Shown here: in pieces, positions 1 to 9,902 of the stretch
Position numbering within the stretch: the first letter of the stretch is position 1
Layout: each line of letters opens with the position of its first letter
Assembly: GCA_040285825.1 (NCBI GenBank)
Contig: JAUPSS010000001.1
Location: 3,782,001-3,846,000 of the forward strand
DNA: 64,000 nt
From: Eukaryota sp. TZLM1-RC
Lineage: Eukaryota > Metamonada: BaSk clade
Direction: 5' to 3'
Translations under genes and position numbers: made by a program
The notes under the pieces: generated by a model
Databases searched by the model: none
What the model was told of the DNA's origin: nothing
Seen by the model: only the letters and a program-made list of their open reading frames with translations

Positions 1-2
1 CT

Positions 3-689
3 TTAATAAATACTATTGATTTTAGTCACAATACCTTTGATTAAAACAAGACTTAACACCACAAACCTGAAATAACCAACCATTAGACGTTCAAAAGCTT
101 GCCTTGTTTTGCTCTTTGGGTTTAAAATGTGGTGTGCTTCGTCTACCACTAATACGTCAAACTCATCCTCTTCCAGCTTGTCTATGAGAGAACGGACCAT
201 ACCATGGGTGATGAGGAGAATACCACCGTATTGCAGAACATCTGAGATGAGTCTGAATTTTCCCTGCGTGGTGCGGGATGACGTGATCTTGTGAACAGCT
301 GGGTTGGAACCAGAATAGGAAAGCCAACGGGTGAGTTCCTTGTCCCATGAGTTAATGTGTTCCTCGTTGCGTACTGCGATGAGGATAGACTGGAGAGGAT
401 TGTGTTTGAGCATAAGAGCCAGGGAAACGATTGCTTGTGCTGTTTTTCCTGGAGTTAATGTGAGGAAAAGCAAACCTAGTCCCATCTCATCGGCAAGGAG
501 GAAGCCATTCCGATCTCCTAGATAAGAACCAAATATTTTGAGGACACCATGAATCTGAAAGGAATGAAGCTTGGATAGAAGGGTTTCATTTAGGATGGAT
601 GTATCGATGGTGACTTCAGTTGGCTCAATGGTTGATTCATCTGAAAGATCGTGTGAAGTAGGAGTGTTGGAAGGTGAAGGCCCTTCCAT
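3..689 (-). CDS. SNF2-family helicase-like ATPase, N-terminal part (cut by window edge)
   Basis: Reads as the first RecA lobe of an SNF2/RAD54/ERCC6-type DNA translocase, which uses ATP to move along DNA and remodel nucleosomes or protein-DNA complexes. Visible motifs are HSFQIHGV (Q-motif region), ADEMGLG...GKTAQA (Walker A, split by a 27-nt intron), ILIAV (motif Ia region), GGILLITHG (Ib) and VVDEAHH (Walker B, DEAH). I start at the ATG at 689 because the longer open frame opens with TTG. The first ~50 residues are polar and S/T/P/E-rich. After the residues RFVVLS (about position 52) the frame leaves the family consensus, where GTP would be expected, so a second intron probably starts there and runs off the window. 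The rest of the gene, including the second helicase lobe, lies outside. The subfamily cannot be decided from this part. Confidence 0.85.
   Translation of the reverse strand: MEGPSPSNTPTSHDLSDESTIEPTEVTIDTSILNETLLSKLHSFQIHGVLKIFGSYLGDRNGFLLADEMGLGLLFLTLTPGKTAQAIVSLALMLKHNPLQSILIAVRNEEHINSWDKELTRWLSYSGSNPAVHKITSSRTTQGKFRLISDVLQYGGILLITHGMVRSLIDKLEEDEFDVLVVDEAHHILNPKSKTRQAFERLMVGYFRFVVLSLVLIKGIVTKINSIY
449..475 (-). other. 27-nt GT...AG intron inside the SNF2 Walker A motif
   Basis: The translated frame has nine extra codons between DEMGLG and GKT, a motif that is otherwise invariant as DEMGLGKT. The extra DNA begins GTTTGC and ends CTCCAG, with a TTAAC branch-point-like string a few bases before the acceptor. 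Removing exactly these 27 nt restores G-L-G-K-T. The length is a multiple of three without a stop, so the intron is invisible to ORF finding. No transcript evidence is available here. Confidence 0.75.
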
Positions 690-713
690 TGTTGTTAAAG
701 TTTTGGCAGGCAA

Positions 714-1361
714 TCAGGAATTTAATGGGATCAAATGAAGCAAAAAAGCCTTTCAAAATGCCTTTCATCATCAAAATAAAGTACAACCTCTCCAGGAATT
801 TCTTATTTGGAAACATTACGGTGATTGTCTGATGAGCACATAACATCAACGGCAAATAAAGGTGGACTGCATTTTTTATTTTAATATTTTTGAAAATTGT
901 TTGGTTTTTTCAACTATTACCCATCAGTCTTTTGAGACCTTTTCTATTGAACAGCAGAGCACAGAATTTGGTATGTAATTTCATGATTGTTTGATGACTA
1001 GGAGCACGCAGGTTCCGCACCCTGTGTCATCGTTATCTGAAGATTTGGTGTGTGAGCAAAGAAACAATCAAAACTAGAATTATTAAATGCGTCAGATTCC
1101 AACTGACAAAAAATGTAAAAGATTGATATAACACGAGTTGATGTTTACACAAATTGCGTGTTGCACTGGCAATCAAAGTTTGCAAAGAAACATCAACGAT
1201 AACGACCATGTGCATGATTCCCCTAACTAACTTACCTCATGCACGAAGAGTAGTGAAGAAGTTGACTACAACTATAGAGCTTGAGTGAGATTTGAGTACA
1301 CAATGAAGACATCAAGAAAAGTCATACCCAGCAAACAAAGTGGCAACACAATGGTGTTTCA
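714..1361. other. intergenic; contains one arm of a rearranged duplication
   Basis: No gene is seen. From about 945 to 1485 this DNA is repeated in inverted orientation at about 4031-4665, and the repeat includes the start of the coiled-coil gene that follows. Confidence 0.5.
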
Positions 1362-2051
1362 ATGAGATATGGGTTTGGTGTATGCTTCAAAAGTTGTATT
1401 CACAAAAAATTGCATGCATTTTATTCAATGCCAAACTTCGTCTTCAACAGTGATACCTTACAACGGGTCAAATCCAGGATCCAACCAATCTCACCATCAG
1501 TTCCAATGACAGTAGAGGAAGGTGCCTATTACTATGAGGAAACTGCTAATGACTTGGTGGAGGCTTTGGCTCAAGGAAGTCTTCACAGTCCACAACACTT
1601 GGTTACAAAAGTATCACCCAGTGAAGGCACTGTACAAGACCTTCAACAGTGCATGGAAGAAAAAACATCTATTGAAGAAAAGCTGAATAGATGTAATGAA
1701 CAAGTTGCTTCTCTTAGAAATGACTTGAAGAATCTCGAAATCAAGCATCACAAAACCATTGAGAATATACAAACAGAACTTCTGCGTCAAACTGAATCAA
1801 TTCCACATCTACATGAAGAAATAGACGTACTGAAAGATGAAAACAAGGAGCTACGTGAACATATAGATGTACTGAAAGATGAAAACAAGGAGCTACGTGA
1901 ACATATAGATGTACTGAAAGATGAAAACAAGGAGCTACGTGAACATATCCAACAACAAGATGACCATATAAGAGAACTGCAAAACGACAACAAGCATCTA
2001 AGTGATCAAATTGCTACATTATTCAAACATTTGAATATCCCACTTTCTTAG
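1362..2051 (+). CDS. hypothetical coiled-coil protein with tandem 14-residue repeats
   Basis: I do not recognise a family. The 229-residue frame has a weakly structured first third and then a long heptad-like coiled coil from about residue 100 to the C-terminus. Within it, three near-identical tandem units of 14 residues (EHIDVLKDENKELR) are encoded by 42-bp DNA repeats at about 1815-1945. The first ATG gives MRYGFGV; an internal ATG at 1428 (MPNFVF) is an equally possible start. A structural or scaffolding role is only an inference from the coiled coil. Pieces of the gene are duplicated and rearranged at 3866-4665. No signal peptide or membrane segment is seen. Confidence 0.55.
   Translation: MRYGFGVCFKSCIHKKLHAFYSMPNFVFNSDTLQRVKSRIQPISPSVPMTVEEGAYYYEETANDLVEALAQGSLHSPQHLVTKVSPSEGTVQDLQQCMEEKTSIEEKLNRCNEQVASLRNDLKNLEIKHHKTIENIQTELLRQTESIPHLHEEIDVLKDENKELREHIDVLKDENKELREHIDVLKDENKELREHIQQQDDHIRELQNDNKHLSDQIATLFKHLNIPLS
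1815..1945 (+). repeat. three tandem 42-bp coding repeats
   Basis: Units of 42 bp, each containing gatgtactgaaagatgaaaa (the first unit differs at one base), are repeated three times in frame and encode the 14-residue coiled-coil unit. Near-identity at DNA level suggests recent expansion or unequal exchange. Confidence 0.85.
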
Positions 2052-2815
2052 TTATTTAAAATTATAGTAATTATTAATAAAGATTTCGTTGGTAATGAAG
2101 AGTTACACATCCAATTTACTTGCTTGACTTTGCTCTAAGCATCTGGGTCCTCAGTAGAGAAAGACGATGTTCTCTTTTCGTATTTTCTCTGAAATATCAG
2201 TATCCAATACTTTCAAATCACCATGCCTAGTCTCAACCATCTCGAGGGGATCTGTTGAGAGCAAAATGTGTTGGATTTGAAGAGTCTTACTTACTAAGGT
2301 CGTCTCAAAGTGGGGGTCTCCCTTATTTATTCTTGCCCAAAATACAAAAAAAATTATTGTATCCAGTTTATTATCAATGATGTGTTGCAAATACAAGTGG
2401 AGGCCGGCTCCAACTTAGCAACTTAGCCGTTGCTTTGGACTAGCCTATTTCTAAGAAATTCAGTCAAGATAAGTACAAAACTGGAGAAAAAGTGTTGATA
2501 TTGTTGGTCATTGTGCCTTTCATTTTTTACTTATGCTTCCTGAATTAATTACTTATATATGGCAAAAACATTCACAGCATATGTTGTTTGTGAGCTGTTA
2601 ATGTATGCAAGTATTAATCTGATCATTCAAAACAAATATGAACGTATACAGTTTAATAATAAAGTGATAACTTGTACAGAATGTGATTATTGTGGATGAA
2701 ACAAACAAGAAATTCCAATATTTAAGTCCATAGACAGGCAGCTGTTGGACATCAAGACATAAGACTTAGCGTAATAAAATTGCTAAAAAGATATTTTTTT
2801 GGGCTTTTCTTTTTT
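2052..2815. other. intergenic, no supported gene
   Basis: An 81-codon open frame lies on the minus strand (2151-2396), but it has no recognisable motif and no codon-bias signal I can argue for. Otherwise only AT-rich sequence is seen. Confidence 0.4.
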
Positions 2816-3790
2816 TCAACTGGAATATTTATTGAGAAAAAAAATCTATCTAGAATTCAATATCCTCCAAACAAGCGTCACTATTACTAAACCTACTCAC
2901 AGCATTACGTTCATATTCTACACCAATAGCTAAAAGTGCCTTTGAAATCATTGTTGGAATAGACTTGAAAATGCAAAAAACAATTCTATTTAACCAGAAA
3001 GTGGAATTCATTGTTTAACCAGACCTATTCAGTAACACTTTTTTGAAATTTTCAAAAAGTGCAACCCTGAAGGTCCAATATTGCCAAAAAGAGAAATTGC
3101 AAACGGCACAAACTGATATTTCACATGTTCCACTCTAAAGGTTCTTCGTATTTTTTTATCTTCTTTTTTTCGGCGATAGATAACGGCGAATCAGCGGAAT
3201 ACACTGAACGAGCAGCAGAATTTTTGCAAACATCAACTGAGACAACATGCACAACATTGCCCTTCTTTTACCAAAGTAATCATCAGTTTGATCTGAAGAC
3301 AGCCTACTGATGGTCTTGGCTGTTGTGAGTTAGAATTCATACAGTAGAAATGTAATGAGATTTATTACGAAGAGGAATTGTATTCTCTCTTCTTATACTA
3401 ATAGGCGGAATACTAATAAACTATATAATAATACTATAAATACTATTCAAGACTAACACTACGTACTAATGGTTCAATAAATGCCTCTATATTGAAACTT
3501 TTGCACATGACATATAATTGATCACGAACTGAGTCATGAACAATTGAGCGATAAGTTATAAAATACTTACAGTTTAAAATATGGGAAAGCGTAACAACAC
3601 TCTTGCAGAGACAAATTAAATCATTTGGTAAAGAACAAGGCCATAGAAAACATCTCATTCTCATTGCAGTGGTCCATTGGTGATCATTGAGTAGAAGGCC
3701 ATAATCAGGTTGGGCTTATCAGGTACAATGATTTGAAAAATCAAAAAAGTTGAAGTAGCGTTCAGCGTGTCAAACAAAGAGGTAAATAGA
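2816..3790 (-). mobile_element. decayed RLE-type LINE, 3' half (subfamily D)
   Basis: The minus strand carries the CCHC-like and endonuclease-proximal block MRMRCFLWP...LCKSVVTLSHILNC...VRDQLYVMCKS (3443-3664). Downstream, in broken frames, comes the C-terminal SLFGNIGPS...FFAFSS block that ends every element of this clade in the window. The 3' end reads CTCAATAAATATTCCAGT, the same tail seen at 7022 and in the 30-bp insertion at 24745. Several stops and frame changes show it is dead. No reverse transcriptase part is left. Confidence 0.75.
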
Positions 3791-3865
3791 CCACAGAGAG
3801 TGATTGTATCATCTACTTCCCTAAGTGTTAGCTTAAGCTAACAAGCCGTTCTGATCTCTGAGGGA

Positions 3866-4665
3866 AGACCTTCAACAGTGCATGGAAGAAAATACATCTT
3901 TTGAAGAAAAGCTGAATAGATGTAATGAACAAGTTGCTTCTCTTAGAAATGACTTGAAGAATCTCGAAATCAAGCATCACAAAACCATTGAGAATATACA
4001 AACAGAACTTCTGCGTCAAACTGAATCAATCCTGGATCCTGGATTTGACCCGTTGTAAGGTATCACTGTTGAAGACGAAGTTTGGCATTGAATAGAATGC
4101 ATGCAATTTTTTGTGAATACAACATTGGATGCATACACCAAACCCATATCTCATTGAAACATCATGATGTTACCACTTTGTTTGATGGGAATGACTTTTC
4201 TTGATGTCTTCATTGTGTACTCAAATCTCACTCTATAGTTGTAGTCAACTTCTTCACTAACCATCGTTCATATGGTAAGTTTTCATAGGGGAATCATGTA
4301 CATGGTCGTTATCGTTGATGTTTCTTTGCATAATTTGATTGCCAGTGCAACACGCAATTTGTGTAAACACCAACTCGTGTTTTATCAATCTTTTACATTT
4401 TTTATTAGGTGTAATCAGACTCATTTAATAATTCCAGTTTTTATTGCTTCTTAGTCCACACACCAAATCTTCAGATACGATGACACAGGGTGCGGAACCA
4501 ACGCACTCGTAGTCATGCAATCCTGCACCATCGAACAGGGTTTTATGAGGAAGAACACCAATCATTTCAAGTGAAAGAATTTTAGTTATTACAAAATAGG
4601 AACCAATGAATCAAACAATCATTTAATTACATAATAAATTTTGTGCTCTGCTGTTCACTTAGATC
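3866..4665. repeat. rearranged partial duplicate of the coiled-coil gene and its 5' flank
   Basis: Bases 3866-4029 repeat 1637-1801 in the same orientation. They are joined directly to 4031-4665, which is the inverse of about 945-1485, with an extra ~80 bp near 4518-4600. The joined copy therefore places the middle of the gene head-on against its own promoter and start region. It cannot encode the parent protein. A fold-back or template-switch event would produce this arrangement. Confidence 0.8.
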
Positions 4666-5430
4666 TGCTTTCTGCATTGAATCAATTACTATCAATTTCA
4701 ACAAATTTTTCTGAGGTCACGATTCCAGGTACTAACATGTAACATCTAGGACGACCAAAAATTTATCATATTATATTAATAATTTTCATGAATTCATTTC
4801 ATTATCGTAGGCATCGGATATTGATTTGTCTTTACCACTTATGGAAACCTCATATTCAATTTCACTAGTTTTGGGATGCTTGGTAAGTACTGAGGCAGAA
4901 GAGGAAGTTGAATTTGCAACAGCAAACATCGGAAAACCGTGTTTATAAAGACTTTAGAAATTATTATTGGTTTTTCTTCCCAAAATTTTCTTGGTGGAAT
5001 GTAAAACATCTGACTCTCAAATGATACAGGAGACATAGTCGATACAGAAGGCAACTTGAATTATTCTCTTGCAGTTCTCATTTTGTTGGCATACAGGTGA
5101 AATGTGCTGTTTCACCAACTATTGACGAAATGAGATCATAAATAGATTGATAAGGAGAATAGTCACGATTATACCAATAAAAATTGAGAGAATTAGGCCT
5201 GGTTGATTGAGAAAAATAATATACATTAAATTAATGAATGTAAAACGTTTTAGATTAAGTTTTTATGAGTTTATCAAAACCTCTACAATTGAAAAAAATT
5301 GTGGTTCACCGCCAGATTTCAATTGGAGAGGACTTGATGTACATGCGAATTTTGCTAAAGCCCAAATTTGGAACAAATTGTCGAATATTCCAGTCTAGAC
5401 TTCGACGTCCTAGATCATACTTTCTGACTA
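4666..5430. other. intergenic, upstream of MAF1
   Basis: No supported gene. A short perfect hairpin (GGTGAAA, 7-nt loop, TTTCACC) lies near 5095-5115. The MAF1 promoter should be in the last few hundred bases, but I see no motif I can defend. Confidence 0.4.
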
Positions 5431-6039
5431 ATGAAGTTCATTTCTTCACTGGCCTTGGCTGATTTGGTGGAAAAGTTAGAGTCGGTCCAAGATCCTTCTA
5501 AACGGTTTGCGGTCAAACTCGAATTATTCAGCACCAAAATGGTTAGGGCTGATAAGAAGCTTTACGGAAGTCTGTCTGAAAGTCCACAAATCTGTTCTAG
5601 CGACAATATAAGTGCAAAGACTTACAGTTATCTCATATCCTGTTGTAACAACGTGTATCGCGACTACGACTTCAGCTCCATAAGGCTTACCCAGTTCCAC
5701 AAAGTCAACCCGAGCCATCTCGCTATTGCAGAGATTCAAAACTTTCTTACCTCTAACTTGGGTATGGAGACTTACAACGATCTCGGTTATCTCTTGTTCT
5801 CCACACTTGATGATGTTATCAAGCCATGGGAGCCTGAGACCGAGGTCTTCATGTACGTTCCTGAACCAAGCAATGGAATTCAGTGTGATGATTCTCCATT
5901 GACTGGAGAGGGTGCTGTCAGCTTTTGTAACTACTTTTTTTACAATAAGACCTTCCGTAAGTTACTGTTCGTCAGTCTTGCCGCATATCCCAGGTTCTCT
6001 AGTGATAGTGACTCAGATATGTTTGATATGGACGGCTGA
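5431..6039 (+). CDS. MAF1: MAF1, repressor of RNA polymerase III
   Basis: MAF1 binds Pol III and TFIIIB and shuts down tRNA and 5S transcription under stress or starvation; its nuclear entry is controlled by phosphorylation. The frame aligns in order with the family: N-terminal LVEKLESV..., the A-box region with lELFSTKMVRADKKLY, the TYSYLISCCN...YRDYDFSS segment (family: SYLI...DYDFS), and the C-terminal VSFCNYFFYNKTFRKLLFVS block, which matches the family GSLWSFNYFFYNK..K+I.F. It ends in an acidic tail (SSDSDSDMFDMDG). At 202 residues it is at the short end of the family, lacking the long Ser-rich linker of yeast. It appears intact and intronless. A LINE fragment lies about 100 bp downstream. 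Confidence 0.9.
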   Translation: MKFISSLALADLVEKLESVQDPSKRFAVKLELFSTKMVRADKKLYGSLSESPQICSSDNISAKTYSYLISCCNNVYRDYDFSSIRLTQFHKVNPSHLAIAEIQNFLTSNLGMETYNDLGYLLFSTLDDVIKPWEPETEVFMYVPEPSNGIQCDDSPLTGEGAVSFCNYFFYNKTFRKLLFVSLAAYPRFSSDSDSDMFDMDG

Positions 6040-6143
6040 TAGGCGTCTGTTTTGCCCACCTTGTGTATTATATTTTTTGTCAATAAATTCATGTACAGCT
6101 TCCACAATCAAAAAAATAATCAAAATACAATCAAAAAACAATC

Positions 6144-6515
6144 TTGAATTTCAAACCAGAGAAAAACGTAGAAAATGTGTCAAAGACATTGAAGAAGCTG
6201 ATAGAAATAGACCACTTGTTTTTATTGCTTTCCTATTTTCTATAAGCGGAATATTATCAGTAGAAGCAGGAACTTTTTTGAATGATTTCCAAAAAATGGG
6301 TAAAGAGAAAACAATGAAAAGATTTGATATGTTTTTATGGCGTTCTCGTATTATATTTTCCATAATTAACAAAGTACCTCGGGTTTTCAATAGAATAAGA
6401 GAAGCTTTAGCTAGACAGCAGGCAGGTCAAGATTTTTTAGAAGAAATCTTGTTTCAATGATAGCCGTTCCATTAGTTATGAGTTGTTTTGTTCAGTGTGT
6501 AAGTTTAATAAATAT
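6144..6515 (+). mobile_element. 5'-truncated LINE (subfamily C) with target-site duplication
   Basis: Encodes the last ~110 residues of subfamily C, including LVFIAFLFSISGILSVEAGTF, TMKRFDMFLWRSRIIFSIINK and ALARQQAGQDFLEEI. The 3' end is the subfamily C tail (ccattagttatga...aataaat). It is flanked by an 11-bp direct repeat aaaaaacaatc at 6133-6143 and 6516-6526, the signature of target-primed reverse transcription. The retained frame is open. Confidence 0.85.
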
Positions 6516-6526
6516 AAAAAACAATC

Positions 6527-7427
6527 AAAAATCTACATAAACAGCCAAAAAGCCGATGGGAATCAATTTACAAAACAAATACAATGTCATAAAATATAAA
6601 AAATACATTTTATTAATAAACAACAATTTTTCCTATTAACAATCCACGTGATATACTCAGTTTGCAACACTTTTAAGCCACCGCCCATGGTGTGTTTCTA
6701 CTATTCTACTCAATCAGACAACCATATAGGAGATTCTCTAGCTGAAAAGATGCGGTACAACAAATTGCTCTAAACATACCCTACCCTAGAGACCATACAT
6801 GAAACCGTAAATCTCAGTTGGGTTAAGTTGAATGGACTGTTCAAAGGGAATGATGTTGAACCTCCACTACATGATATGGTTTAATTGTTGTGTATACTAT
6901 TATCATACGTGCCTTTGCATTCCATTATTCCAGAAAGTGGGGATTGAATACACAAGTGACACGGAATTTTGGGGTGGAATATTGCTAAAGTACTCCAGAA
7001 TTATCAGATTTTTTTTATCTCAATAAATATTCCAGTTTTAGAAAAAAAATTATCAAAAAACTAGAATTATCAGAATCAGAAATTATTGGAATTGTTGAGC
7101 TATTTTGTCTATTTTATTTTGCAGAATTTGGTTCGGGTGAAGTGTCCCAAATTCAAATTAGTTTGTACATCATACCTATTGTGAAATGATATTCACCCCA
7201 AATGAATCCTCAAGTGCACAAAACAATAAAATTGTTCCTATAATCAATAAATTAATGAGAAGAAGATCCGGATGTGCTATTTGTTCTCAAGAAGGGCACA
7301 GCCATTCTACATGTCCCAAAAGATAGGCAATAAAAGACATTCTTAAAGTCGTTAGAGGTGAAGTCGAAAGTTTATTATCACCCTGAAATTGTTCCTATAA
7401 ATAAATTTATAAAACAAAAAATACAAA
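6527..7427. other. intergenic with LINE tail and zinc-knuckle relic
   Basis: At about 7018-7045 the LINE 3' tail CTCAATAAATATTCCAGTT recurs, followed by an A-run, with no clear target duplication. At 7255-7326 (+) a short stretch encodes RRSGCAICSQEGHSHSTC and then a stop, a relic of the zinc knuckle found at the end of the ORF at 9041-9364. Nothing else is supported. Confidence 0.5.
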
Positions 7428-8893
7428 CTACTGATCCCTCCTATTTTTCAACGCCCTTTTCAGTTCAGCTCCTCTATTATCCGCCTTGGATAACTGTTTT
7501 ACCACTCTTGCTGTACAAGCAGAAAGTTCTTCCACATCCGTATTAGACAATAACCCAAATAACAAATCTTCAAGATCATTTTGATCAAACAATAAATTTC
7601 TGCATTTCTCACTTTGCACCAGCACTTCTAATAAATTAATACAAACTAAATGTATCGCAGAAACAGGTTTTTTTAACAAATCATAAACGAAATTCACCAC
7701 ATTGTTGTTGGCAATTCGCTCACGAATACGATCCTCTTGGCCAGATAAACTACAACAAGCAGAGATTGCGGCAAAAGTAACTGCCGTTTCTGGACTAGAC
7801 AGGCAACCAATCAAATCATTCACAAATCCTGATTCCAAGAAAAATTTGGCAAATTCAGCAGAATGTTTGGAAATATTACTGATGCATCTGCAGCTTGCTT
7901 CTTGAACTGGTGCAAAATCTCCACTCAACATTGATCCAAAAACATTCGCCATTTTTTTCAAGTCTTTGAACCCTTGAACAGCAACTCCTTCTTGGTGAAA
8001 AACTATATTTGCGAGTATCGAAAGGGCATAGTCTTGGATAGTCCGTACTGATGATGTGATACATTCGATCAAAATTTGATTGAGTTTTATCTTTTGATTG
8101 CAAATACTAACAACACATGCTGCATCACGTGAGAGGTTCCGAATCGTCCAGAGAGCGAGTTCTTGCAACACTTCATTATGAGATGGAGACTCTAACGGTG
8201 CAGACTGGCAATAAGGCAAAATGGCCTGGATAACACCAGCACCACGCATGGCGGAGAGAACGGAGTCATGGAGCGTGGCGGAGAGATTAACAAACACACC
8301 AGCAATTTGAGTCCCAAGAACATCAGATTCTTTACTCATTGGTTCAAAATAAGTATCGTTACCAGTGTCATCTAGGGAGAGAGAGTTGAACATGGTGATT
8401 AGGTGATCAAGGAGGTCACGCCTGTTTTCAATGAAAACGCTTCTATTGGACTCGGACTGGAGACAGTTACGTAAGGCACGTACAACTTCTACCTTGACAG
8501 CAGAGGGACTGTCATCAGTGAGAAGCTTGCAAAAGGGGAAGTAAACTGATATGGAAGATTTCTCGAAAACTGAGGTGAATTGCAGAGAATGTATATACCT
8601 ATGTTGTAGCAGAGATCACAGAGTCTCCCAATGTAGTCGCGAGGTCCGGTCCAGACTTCTACATGAGAGCAGGTGCCACAGACTAATTGTGCACATCGTC
8701 GACAATGGTGTTTGCGGTGAAGAAAAGTAAAAGGAGTGTGACAAAAAGTACAGTCTGATCTTGATGAGTCTGGAACCCATTCGGATTTAGGACAGACATT
8801 GCAAGTAGGACGAGATATAGAGACACAGAAATCAACACCATATTTGGTAATGTATTCGGCCTCTCGTGCCGTGTTGAAGACTTGGGGACGCAT
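7428..8893 (-). CDS. FYVE zinc finger plus armadillo-repeat protein (two exons)
   Basis: Two open frames join through a 29-nt intron (8570-8598). The first ATG is at 8893; the longer frame begins with TTG. Exon 1 carries a FYVE domain: WVPD (WxxD), CTFC, RKHHCRRC (the R/KHHCR phosphoinositide-binding motif), CGTC and RLCDLC, giving all eight zinc ligands. FYVE domains bind PI3P on endosomal membranes. Exon 2 encodes about 340 residues of repeating helices with armadillo/HEAT character (for example ALWTIRNLSRDAACVV, ISACCSLSGQEDRIRE, CINLLEVLVQSEKCR), ending KRALKNRRDQ. This suggests a PI3P-targeted scaffold in endosomal trafficking, which is inference. A Mutator-like element sits ~50 bp upstream of the start. 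Confidence 0.85.
8570..8598 (-). other. 29-nt GT...AG intron in the FYVE-armadillo gene
   Basis: The FYVE domain ends RLCDLCYNI. Then the minus strand shows GTATATACATTC...CACCTCAG (29 nt), followed by a frame that runs without a stop into the armadillo ORF at 8393. Retaining the 29 nt shifts the frame into a stop at 8489. Donor GTATAT and acceptor CTCAG are good consensus sites. Confidence 0.8.
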
Positions 8894-8941
8894 GGTGCGT
8901 TTTTGAGCAATTTCAATTGCGGGAAATTCCCATAAAAACAC

Positions 8942-9865
8942 CAAAAATGATATACGTGTGCAAATTTGTGTTATCCATGTGCATAAACTTTCGACTTCAC
9001 CTGTCCAAACTTACAGAACCTTAAGAACATCTTTTATTACCTATCTGTTGGAACATGTAGAACGATTGTGCCCTTCCTGAAAACATATACCACATCTTGG
9101 CCTTCTTCTAGCCCCCCTAGCACCCACAATGTCAGACGATTGTACAAGTTGAGGTTCGTTCAACTGTTGAACAATTGTTGCTTGTTGCTCACGTAAAACC
9201 TCTCTGAGCCTCATCAAATGAGCTTCAGTCAATTGGGCCGTTTCTGAAACAAATTCTCGAGATAGCTGTTGTCTAGTATCAACAGGGACGTCGCTGCCAC
9301 AGGGCGGTATTGAAGGTTCTGGATCAAGTATGATCCAATGAGAGTGAAATTGATCCACTTCCAAGGGAGTGCATGAGTATATTTGTTCCTTGACAATGTG
9401 AATACAAGGAATTCCCAGTGTTGTTGGTTCAACTCAACAAAATTGTTCTCCCTAGTTGTTCACTGGTTGTACCATCATTTGTTTTAATTTTTTAATAATA
9501 AAATGGCTGACCCTTTTTTTATTTTGATAAATAAGGGATTAGACAAAAGTTCGCAATCGACTGCACTGGTTTCGATACAGATTGTTTATCTGATTTCATC
9601 AAATTGGTACATGACGTATTGTTCCCTTTGATTTTTCTGATTTATTAACAGCAAAGCACTACTCTTTGGTTTAAATGTGAATTGCCAGAAACAGGTCAGA
9701 AGATGTTCCGATAGAGCCAACTTGTGAAGGTAATTGTGTTGTAAAAGTTGATGGCATCAACAGTAGAGTTGATCGATATAAGATGTGTGCACACAGATAG
9801 TAAAAATGCACACGTATAACATTTGCACATGGATAACACAAATTTGCACACGCATATCACCACCC
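8942..9865. mobile_element. Mutator-like non-autonomous DNA transposon with TIRs and 9-bp TSD
   Basis: Inverted repeats of about 40 bp lie at 8948-8987 and about 9820-9859 (shared core GTGCAAATTTGTGTTATCCA). Both ends are followed, after exactly six bases, by the same 9-bp direct repeat taaaaacac at 8933-8941 and 9866-9874. A 9-bp duplication and long TIRs are typical of Mutator-like elements. Inside is a zinc-knuckle ORF (9041-9364) of the kind found at the C-terminus of MULE transposases, but no DDE transposase. The element lies just upstream of the FYVE gene and may affect its promoter. Confidence 0.75.
9041..9364 (-). CDS. small zinc-knuckle protein, C-terminal CxxCxxxGHxxxxC
   Basis: The 107-residue frame has an ATG start and ends RCGICFQEGHNRSTCSNR, a CCHC zinc knuckle. 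The middle is helical and Q/E/L-rich (LTEAHLMRLREVLREQQATIVQQL). It lies inside the TIR element, and a degraded copy of the same C-terminus occurs at 7255-7326. It is most likely the remaining tail of a transposase or an accessory ORF of the element; a host function cannot be excluded. Confidence 0.5.
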   Translation of the reverse strand: MEVDQFHSHWIILDPEPSIPPCGSDVPVDTRQQLSREFVSETAQLTEAHLMRLREVLREQQATIVQQLNEPQLVQSSDIVGARGARRRPRCGICFQEGHNRSTCSNR

Positions 9866-9902
9866 TAAAAACACGATCAATTTTCCTGTGGAATAATTAC
9901 AA

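Noticed and set aside
5207-5462. Short plus frames just upstream of MAF1
   Set aside because: No similarity to MAF1 N-termini; MAF1 starts cleanly at 5431.
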